Source: Desulfobacterales bacterium
GTDB lineage: Bacteria > Desulfobacterota > Desulfobulbia > Desulfobulbales > BM004
Reading direction: 5' to 3'
Assembly (NCBI GenBank): GCA_012974315.1
Contig: JAAXQI010000203.1
Span: 1-12,396, forward strand
Length of the DNA: 12,396 bases
Shown: one piece after another, positions 7,671 to 12,396 of the stretch
How the letters are laid out: each line of letters begins with the position of its first letter
Numbering within the stretch: position 1 is the stretch's first letter
Translations under genes and position numbers: made by a program
The notes under the pieces: generated by a model
What the model was told of the DNA's origin: nothing
The model's input: only the letters and a program-made list of their open reading frames with translations
Database searches by the model: none

Positions 7671-8043
7671 GCGTTATGGCTTGTAAACAGGGCATAGATC
7701 TTCAAGGGATGAGTCTTTGTCCTTGTTCAAAAAAAATCATTTTAGGTTTATTAAAGATACTCCTTTCATAAAACTGATCAGCTCATTTATGAGATTTATG
7801 CACCGGCATAAAACAACATTTCTGGCTGGGAAAAAGGTTAAAGAAAGGGTGTTAGGTACGCGGATGTGGTACGAAAAAATTACTGGTGGCTTTTAAATCC
7901 ATTTCACGCAGCCGCGCTTAGTAGAATAAGACGGCTGAAGGCAAAGGGCGCAAGGGGGGGGAGGAAAGACAATTCTGAGTTTCGGAGTCTCGCTACGCTC
8001 ATTTTCCTAAGTTTTGAATTCAAAATTGCAGACTGCTTTCAGC

Positions 8044-8325
8044 CTACTGCTCCCTCTTATGACAGAAAAGACACCTGTACTTGGGTGGATGGTCTTCGGG
8101 CAGGGGAGCCACACCATCCGGTAAGTGGCAGTCATTGCAGAATTTTTCCGCCGCTTTTTTATCCATCTTCATGAATGTGGCATGGTCTTCATCGTTGGGA
8201 AGAAACTTGGTGGTCTCTTCCGGCGCCCTCCAGAGAAAGAGAAAGAGACCGCCGCAGACAACCACAAAAAGCAGGTTGTATATGAGTATGTTTTTTCGTT
8301 TTGATTTCTGTTCTTCCGTGTTCAT
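8044..8325 (-). CDS. Small membrane-anchored c-type cytochrome with two CXXCH haem motifs
   Basis: The protein has 93 residues. A lysine-rich N-terminus is followed by one hydrophobic segment (about 13-32) that acts as an uncleaved anchor or signal, then a hydrophilic periplasmic tail. The tail carries two haem c attachment motifs, CNDCH (63-67) and CLFCH (85-89). His49 and His79 are the only other histidines in the mature tail and could be the distal ligands, giving two bis-histidine haems; this is inferred. Its ATG lies 14 nt after the stop of the flavoprotein gene, with GAGGA well placed, so the two form an operon. Very short di-haem anchored proteins usually pass electrons between membrane and periplasmic partners. 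I cannot name a family from memory, and the partner is unknown. It ends in TAG at 8046-8044. Confidence 0.85.
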   Translation of the reverse strand: MNTEEQKSKRKNILIYNLLFVVVCGGLFLFLWRAPEETTKFLPNDEDHATFMKMDKKAAEKFCNDCHLPDGVAPLPEDHPPKYRCLFCHKREQ

Positions 8326-8339
8326 TGAGTATTCCTCGA

Positions 8340-9356
8340 TCAGTCTGCCATCTCGAGCATGCTGAAGGGGATAAGCCCTGTGCGCAATGCCAGGATGAGT
8401 GTTTCCATTAATGTTATGTTGAGCAGCTTATTTTTAGCAGAAAATTCAACAATGCGCTGATGTTTCTGCTGTTTTTTAATGAGCTGTTGTAATTCATGGC
8501 AGTCATATTCCGGGTCTAAAATTACCCTGGCTGCCGCTTCACCGGACACAAGGGCTGAATACATGCCTTCTCCCGTGAGTCCTGAAGCAAGTCCCGCTGC
8601 ATCACCAATAAGCATTTTATTGCCGAAACGCCAGCCTTTATAATCAAAATTTATGAGTCCTGCTTTGGGTTTTAAACCGTCGAGTGAAATTTTTTGCTGT
8701 TTTGCCCATTGTCTGAGATTGGCAAGCATCTTTTTGGGGTTGTTATAGGGTTTTACGCCATAAATGCCCACGGAGGCCATATCCTGATACGGAAATATCC
8801 AGCCGTACCCGTTGTTGAACAGCCTGTTATTCAAATGCCATTCCATTTTTTCAAAATTGCCAGGTACCAGAAAGTGGATGCCAACACCGACTTTTTCAGT
8901 AGCGAGCCGAAGATATTTGCGCACAATGGAACTGGTCCCATCAGCTCCTATCAAATAGCGGTACCGGAAGTTTCCTTGGCTTGTTGCAACTGAATCAGAA
9001 TCAATACGATTCACCACACAAGAAGTTTTAATGACAGCACCTGCGTTTTCCGCCTGTTGGCACATCCACTTTCCAAGAACATCCCTGCGGACAGTGGCAA
9101 CAATGGGATCGGATGACTGTATGACGGTCTGCTGGTAATTTGACCTGATGTGTTGAGAGGTGAAGGCACCATCAATGAGGTGCTCGGGCACCCGTTTGAT
9201 TAACCCGTCCCAGGTAATACCTCCACCGCACACCTTGGGGCCGGCGGCGGAATTTCTTTCCAGCACCAGAACATCCAGACCATGTTCGGCCAGCAGGCGT
9301 GCGCATGCCAGTCCACCCGGTCCGGCACCAACAATAACAACAGAAAATGACTGCAT
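8340..9356 (-). CDS. FAD-dependent geranylgeranyl reductase family oxidoreductase
   Basis: The protein has 338 residues. An N-terminal Rossmann FAD-binding fold starts at residue 5 (GAGPGGLACARLLAEHG, with Glu33 at the end of the second strand). It is followed by the family signature CGGGI at 43-47, a GADG motif at 137-140 and the second FAD motif GDAAGLASGLTGEG at 251-264. These features fit the geranylgeranyl reductase / FixC-like group, which reduces double bonds in isoprenoid chains. Known members act on chlorophyll side chains, archaeal lipids or menaquinone (MenJ). In a non-phototrophic anaerobe, reduction of a menaquinone tail or another polyprenyl chain is the likeliest role, but the substrate is inferred. 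The Rossmann motif at the extreme N-terminus supports this ATG, though only a weak ribosome binding site precedes it. The next gene is a di-haem cytochrome in the same operon. Confidence 0.87.
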   Translation of the reverse strand: MQSFSVVIVGAGPGGLACARLLAEHGLDVLVLERNSAAGPKVCGGGITWDGLIKRVPEHLIDGAFTSQHIRSNYQQTVIQSSDPIVATVRRDVLGKWMCQQAENAGAVIKTSCVVNRIDSDSVATSQGNFRYRYLIGADGTSSIVRKYLRLATEKVGVGIHFLVPGNFEKMEWHLNNRLFNNGYGWIFPYQDMASVGIYGVKPYNNPKKMLANLRQWAKQQKISLDGLKPKAGLINFDYKGWRFGNKMLIGDAAGLASGLTGEGMYSALVSGEAAARVILDPEYDCHELQQLIKKQQKHQRIVEFSAKNKLLNITLMETLILALRTGLIPFSMLEMAD

Positions 9357-9480
9357 AATTTATTGTCTGCTCATTTAAGTGAAAAACATCATAAGAAGAA
9401 AATGTCCCAGAATATTATTAATACTAGGTATTTATTAAGTTTTCTGGTAAAATGCCTATTTTCTATTTAACTTTTACTGC

Positions 9481-9504
9481 AACCCGTAAAGGGTTATTTT
9501 TTTT
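9481..9504 (+). terminator. Terminator-like hairpin upstream of mgtE (possible attenuator)
   Basis: AACCC (9481-9485) and GGGTT (9491-9495) form a 5-bp stem with loop GTAAA, followed by A and eight T (9497-9504) on the plus strand. No plus-strand gene ends upstream, because the neighbouring flavoprotein gene runs the other way. The element therefore either ends a small RNA or acts as an attenuator in the mgtE leader. The stem is short, so its strength is uncertain. Confidence 0.5.
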
Positions 9505-9546
9505 ATGGCAATTAGTCAAATTTTTATTAAATGACTCTTGACTCCG

Positions 9547-9562
9547 GCCTGTTTCGACAGGC
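9547..9562. repeat. Short palindrome with TTCG loop (REP-like)
   Basis: GCCTGT and ACAGGC form a perfect 6-bp stem around a TTCG loop. It resembles the short GC-rich palindromes that are scattered between genes in many bacteria. It lies inside the possible mgtE promoter region. Confidence 0.5.
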
Positions 9563-9584
9563 TCCTGGAGCGATACAATATAAT
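9554..9584 (+). promoter_or_regulatory. Possible mgtE promoter
   Basis: A perfect TATAAT (9579-9584) is preceded by TCGACA (9554-9559), a 5 of 6 match to the -35 consensus, with a longer than ideal 19-nt spacer. The start site would be near 9591, which is 27 nt before the ATG chosen for mgtE. This supports the shorter start over the ATG at 9531. Confidence 0.35.
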
Positions 9585-9617
9585 GTTTTTCAGTGTTTGA
9601 CTAGTCTGGTGCGTATA

Positions 9618-11003
9618 ATGAAAGAAGCAACATTCAAAAGAGAAATGATCGGGAATGAAGGGATGGTCCTTCTGGATACTGTTCGACGGCTGAATCGCCG
9701 TGGTGCAGTGGCCCATCTTTTGAAATTGCTGCAGAAAACGCATCCTGCCGATATGGCCTGGGTTTTCAGGCATCTTGCTCATGAGGAACGCAAAAAAGTC
9801 TTCAGCATTATTACCCAGACGGAAATGGTCGGTGAATTCCTGAGTGAGGTTGATGAGTCCATCATGCTGGAATTGGTCCAGGATCTGACCCCGAAATTTA
9901 TGGTGGCGGTTACATCTGAGATGGCCTCTGACGATGTGGCCGATCTGCTTGAGGCACTTCCGGATGAGAAGGCTAATGAGATCCGGCAACTCATGCTCAA
10001 GGAGGACAGGGAAGACGTAGATGAGCTGTTGCAGTACCATCCTGAATCGGCAGGCGGACTTATGTCCCTCGATTTCCTGGCCCTTGACGGAGAACTCAGT
10101 GCCGAAAATGCAGTTAAGATTGTCCAGGAGAGGAGTGAAGAAAAGGAGATGTCTTTTTATCTCTATATCACCCATGGGGATGGACAGTTGACAGGCGTAA
10201 TTTCACTGCGCGAGCTCCTGATGCATCCGCCTTACCGGCAGCTCAAAAATATAATGAACACCAATGTTACCTCGGTTACCACAGATACGAATCAGGAGGA
10301 GGTGGCTCATGTTATCTCCCAGTACAATATTCTGGCGGTTCCTGTAGTGGACAATAATTATAATCTGGTTGGAATAGTAACGGTTGATGACATTATTGAT
10401 GTTATCAGGGAGGAGGCTTCGGAAGATTTCCTGCGCATGGCCGGTGCTGGAAAAGACACTGAAATTCTTCTGAAGTCAACAATGGCAAATGCCATGACCA
10501 GGGCACCCTGGTTGTTTGCCAGCTGGATAGGTGGGGTTATGGCAATGTTCATCATTACATCTTTTCATGATGAACTGCAGAAAGTTCTTGCTCTAGCCGC
10601 CTTCATCCCCATCGTCATCGGTATGGGTGGAAACATTGCAACCCAGTCCAGCACCATCATAATTCGCGGTATTGCAACCGGCAGGGTCAATATGCAGGAG
10701 CTTTCCAAGGTTATTTTCAAGGAGATGCGTGTTGGTCTGATCCTTGGTACTGTCTATGGTCTGTTTCTGGGGATCCTTGCATTCTTCGGGTATGCAGAAA
10801 CCCAATATCTTGGCCTGGTTGTAGGGATTTCAGTATTTTTTGTCATGACCATGGCGGCAACGGTAGGCACCTTTGTGCCACTCCTTCTAAAACGCTTGAA
10901 TTTCGATGCGGCAATTGCCACCGGGCCTTTTGTGACAACATCCATAGATATCCTGGGCGTGCTGGCTTATTTCCTTATAGCAAAATCCCTGCTGAATTTA
11001 TAA
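9618..11003 (+). CDS. mgtE: MgtE magnesium channel/transporter
   Basis: With the start at 9618 the protein has 461 residues, close to the family's usual 450. The cytoplasmic part has an N domain (about 20-145: HPADMAWVFRHL, DDVADLLEALPDEKA, HPESAGGLM) and two CBS domains (about 148-207 and 210-268). A plug-helix region follows, then about five membrane helices from 296 to 460. Family signatures are GMGGNIATQSSTIIIRGIA (335-353) and DAAIATGPFVTTSIDILG (430-447). In the latter, Asp444 matches the selectivity Asp432 of Thermus MgtE. Members import Mg2+ and close when the cytoplasmic domains bind Mg2+. The frame is open from an ATG at 9531, but those 29 extra residues are not family-like and would include the palindrome and the TATAAT box. 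No strong ribosome binding site marks either start. Confidence 0.94.
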   Translation: MKEATFKREMIGNEGMVLLDTVRRLNRRGAVAHLLKLLQKTHPADMAWVFRHLAHEERKKVFSIITQTEMVGEFLSEVDESIMLELVQDLTPKFMVAVTSEMASDDVADLLEALPDEKANEIRQLMLKEDREDVDELLQYHPESAGGLMSLDFLALDGELSAENAVKIVQERSEEKEMSFYLYITHGDGQLTGVISLRELLMHPPYRQLKNIMNTNVTSVTTDTNQEEVAHVISQYNILAVPVVDNNYNLVGIVTVDDIIDVIREEASEDFLRMAGAGKDTEILLKSTMANAMTRAPWLFASWIGGVMAMFIITSFHDELQKVLALAAFIPIVIGMGGNIATQSSTIIIRGIATGRVNMQELSKVIFKEMRVGLILGTVYGLFLGILAFFGYAETQYLGLVVGISVFFVMTMAATVGTFVPLLLKRLNFDAAIATGPFVTTSIDILGVLAYFLIAKSLLNL

Positions 11004-11011
11004 CAGCGCAA

Positions 11012-11026
11012 GGACATTATCTGTCC
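11012..11026. other. Weak hairpin between the convergent mgtE and CNNM genes
   Basis: GGACA and TGTCC (11012-11016 and 11022-11026) can pair across a 5-nt loop within the 35-bp gap between the two stop codons. Neither strand has a T run directly after it, so it is at best a weak shared terminator. Confidence 0.25.
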
Positions 11027-11038
11027 CCTTTAAAAAAA

Positions 11039-12079
11039 CTATTTCTGGGTTTTTCGGAGCAGTTTTTTTCTGTGCCTGGCATATTCCCTCAGGTCGCCTG
11101 CAGTGTCTGATTCATCAATGATTTCCCTACCGACAATCTCTTCAATAATATCCTCCAGGCTGATGACTCCTGTAACGGAGCCGTATTCATCTACTACTAC
11201 GAAGAGATGAACCTGCTGTTCAAAAAACTCTATCATAATTTTGTTGAGCGGGGCAGCTTCAGGAACAAAATGGACCGGTTGCATCAGGTCAGACAGTTTA
11301 TTTTCCCCCATGCCCTCAGCGAAGTTGAGCAGCACATTTCTGCTTAAGACAAGACCAACCACATCATCATGGTTTTCATCATATACCGGCACCCTGCTGT
11401 GCTTGTTCCACTGTTCTTTAAAATTTAAGGCTTCAGCAATTGTAAGGTTTTCATTGAGGGTGAAAACAACCGTTTGAGGTGTCATTACTTCCCGTACCGT
11501 TTTATCCTGCAGCTTGAGAATATTTGCTATGACTTTTTCCTGCTGCGGTTCAATTTTACCGGCTTTTCTTCCCAGCATTGCAACAGCCTGAATTTCTTCG
11601 ATTGAGACGAGGGCCTCTTTTGCCTGTTTGGGGATAAGGTGGGTGACTACCTGGCAGAGCCAGATTAACGGGCTCATAATTTTTGTAAGGGTGTTTAGAG
11701 GTATGGCTATCCAGGAAGCAAGGTTTTTGGCATAGGCAACCCCTGCTGTTTTGGGAAGGATTTCTGAGAAAAGCAGGATGGCAAGGGTAAAGAAAATAGA
11801 AAACCAGACAAGGTTTTCTTCTCCAAATACAACTGCGGCTGAGGCACCTGCAACTGCAGCGCCCATGGTATTGGCAATGGTATTCAGGGTCAAAATGGCA
11901 GTGATAGGTTGCCGGATGTCTTTTTTGAGTTCCTTCAGGACAAATCCTGATTTTTTCCCGGACTTGGCCATTACCTCTACCTGGCTTTGCGATACAGAGT
12001 ACAGTACCGCTTCAATGATGCTGCAGAATGCGGATACGATGATGGCAATTCCAGTTGCCAAAATCAATTGAGTGACCAA
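11039..12079 (-). CDS. CNNM/CorC-like membrane protein (DUF21 plus CBS pair), probable divalent cation transport
   Basis: The protein has 346 residues. The N-terminal DUF21 (CNNM transmembrane) domain spans about 1-150, with hydrophobic segments near 4-25, 59-80, 91-112 and 125-147 and the conserved SEILPKT at 105-111. A CBS pair follows (about 197-250 and 262-315, with EVMTPQTVVFTL and VVVDEYGSVTGVISLEDIIEE). It ends soon after and lacks the C-terminal CorC_HlyC domain of the longer bacterial members. The family includes CorC/MpfA-type proteins linked to Mg2+ efflux and Mg2+/Co2+ resistance. The start is TTG: AGGAGG lies 6 nt before TTG at 12079-12077, and the next in-frame ATG is residue 37, inside the domain. 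It converges on mgtE, so an importer and a putative exporter sit tail to tail. The family call is firm; transport direction is inferred. Confidence 0.92.
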   Translation of the reverse strand: MVTQLILATGIAIIVSAFCSIIEAVLYSVSQSQVEVMAKSGKKSGFVLKELKKDIRQPITAILTLNTIANTMGAAVAGASAAVVFGEENLVWFSIFFTLAILLFSEILPKTAGVAYAKNLASWIAIPLNTLTKIMSPLIWLCQVVTHLIPKQAKEALVSIEEIQAVAMLGRKAGKIEPQQEKVIANILKLQDKTVREVMTPQTVVFTLNENLTIAEALNFKEQWNKHSRVPVYDENHDDVVGLVLSRNVLLNFAEGMGENKLSDLMQPVHFVPEAAPLNKIMIEFFEQQVHLFVVVDEYGSVTGVISLEDIIEEIVGREIIDESDTAGDLREYARHRKKLLRKTQK

Positions 12080-12199
12080 TGGATTCCTCCTTGAATTGAT
12101 AGACTGTTTTTATATGAAAGTGCTGCTGATGTGTGTTGTGATAACCCAGTGCCTGGTTTCATTTTGTTGAATGATGTTGTAATCGATGCAATTCCAGAC

Positions 12200-12270
12200 A
12201 TCAAATATTGTCGGCATCCTAGATAGGGAACGAAGTGAGATTTCGAAAAACGATGTGGACACGTATGCCG
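12200..12270. repeat. Dispersed repeat, copy 1 (long-loop version)
   Basis: The left half, ATCAAATATTGTCGGCATC (12200-12218), and right half, CGATGTGGACACGTATGCCG (12251-12270), flank a 32-nt middle. The halves carry inverted ends, TGTCGGCATC against GATGTGGACA (8 of 10 pairs), and also CGGCAT against ATGCCG. Copy 2 starts exactly 130 bp to the right. Confidence 0.75.
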
Positions 12271-12329
12271 CTTGTAAGTTTTTGATTTTATAAGGTGGCG
12301 CTGTTCCTGTTCGAACATTTTACGAATAT

Positions 12330-12376
12330 ATCAAATATTGTCGGCATCGAAGAGCACGATGCGGACACGTATACCG
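12330..12376. repeat. Dispersed repeat, copy 2 (short-loop version)
   Basis: The 19-base left half is identical to that of copy 1 (12330-12348). The right half (12357-12376) matches copy 1 at 18 of 20 bases. Only 8 nt separate the halves, against 32 in copy 1. Here the arms pair as TGTCGGCATCG with CGATGCGGACA (10 of 11) around a 7-nt loop, a stable-looking hairpin. Confidence 0.75.
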
Positions 12377-12396
12377 TAATTGATCATTTGCTTTTA

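Larger units (their letters stand above)
7566..8043. other. Intergenic region between the cytochrome gene and the sensory operon
   Basis: This 478-bp stretch holds the sensory-operon promoter and leader (7566-7670). Beyond these it has a run of eight G (7954-7961), a 14-bp palindrome TTTTGAATTCAAAA (8012-8025), a short palindrome CTCAT-TT-ATGAG (7782-7793) and a 21-bp motif (7980-8000) that resembles part of the repeat at the right end. No open frame here has a ribosome binding site together with protein-like sequence. I see no clear terminator for the cytochrome operon. Confidence 0.7.
9357..9617. other. Divergent intergenic region between the flavoprotein gene and mgtE
   Basis: This AT-rich spacer must carry the start signals for both genes. 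On the plus strand it holds a possible 22-codon leader frame (9402-9470), a terminator-like hairpin (9481-9504), a short GC-rich palindrome (9547-9562) and a TATAAT box (9579-9584). I found no convincing promoter for the minus-strand flavoprotein gene. Confidence 0.6.
12080..12396. other. Non-coding right end with two hairpin-forming repeats
   Basis: This 317-bp region upstream of the CNNM gene contains the repeat copies described separately. A minus-strand frame (12318-12064) crosses a repeat copy and has no protein-like features. A TATAAA near 12114-12119 on the minus strand might be a -10 box for the CNNM gene, but no matching -35 box is visible. Confidence 0.6.

Noticed and set aside
7866..8174. 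102-residue plus-strand frame in the spacer and cytochrome gene
   Set aside because: It overlaps the di-haem cytochrome in antisense and has no ribosome binding site or domain-like pattern.
9516..10175. 219-residue minus-strand frame opposite mgtE
   Set aside because: It is antisense to conserved MgtE domains and has no recognisable domain or ribosome binding site.
12064..12318. 84-residue minus-strand frame upstream of the CNNM gene
   Set aside because: It crosses a non-coding repeat copy and overlaps the start of the CNNM gene, and its composition is not protein-like.
12200..12376. Repeat pair as a CRISPR array or integron attC sites
   Set aside because: Only two copies are present, the repeat is split with variable internal length, and no cas genes, GTTRRRY core sites or cassette frames are visible.

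Overview
The window reads as chromosome of an anaerobic, respiratory Gram-negative bacterium. I infer a sulfate-reducing Desulfobacterota, perhaps Desulfobulbales-like. The basis is a Tat-exported selenocysteine formate dehydrogenase, a small membrane-anchored c-type cytochrome, a geranylgeranyl-reductase-type flavoprotein, moderate GC content and one-way gene clusters. This placement is inference, because no rRNA or marker gene is present.

Layout. (1) 1-3246, minus strand: a formate dehydrogenase operon. A Tat-signal, selenocysteine catalytic alpha subunit (3246 to 168) is followed after 12 nt by the start of an iron-sulfur beta subunit that leaves the window at base 1. The alpha gene has an in-frame UGA (Sec 187) and, about 120 nt further on, a tandem GGAT duplication that shifts the frame. 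Removing 4 nt restores a 1024-residue protein that agrees with E. coli FdnG across the junction as I recall that sequence. (2) 3247-3791: a 545-bp gap with a candidate fdh promoter and a clear rho-independent terminator for the next operon. (3) 3792-7565, minus strand: a tightly packed three-gene sensory operon. It encodes a LivJ-like periplasmic binding protein, a membrane histidine kinase of the NarX/HPK7 type and a NarL/LuxR-type response regulator. There are no ABC permease or ATPase genes, so the binding protein probably serves as a sensor subunit. A good sigma70 promoter precedes it. (4) 8044-9356, minus strand: an FAD-dependent geranylgeranyl-reductase-family enzyme coupled to a membrane-anchored protein with two CXXCH haem motifs. 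(5) 9618-11003, plus strand: the MgtE magnesium channel, facing a CNNM/CorC-like DUF21-CBS protein (12079 to 11039) tail to tail with a 35-bp gap. (6) 12080-12396: non-coding sequence holding two copies of a hairpin-forming repeat 130 bp apart.

How the parts may work together. The sensory operon lies directly upstream of the formate dehydrogenase operon on the same strand. AGTATT/AATACT half-sites occur at the candidate promoters of both, so the regulator may control formate oxidation and its own operon; this is a hypothesis. The flavoprotein and cytochrome pair suggests isoprenoid or quinone side-chain reduction linked to the membrane electron-transport system. MgtE and the CNNM protein form a magnesium-handling pair. 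The points most worth a second look are the frameshifted selenoprotein, the transporter-less binding protein with its kinase, the flavoprotein-cytochrome pair, the possible leader upstream of mgtE, and the repeat pair at the right edge.
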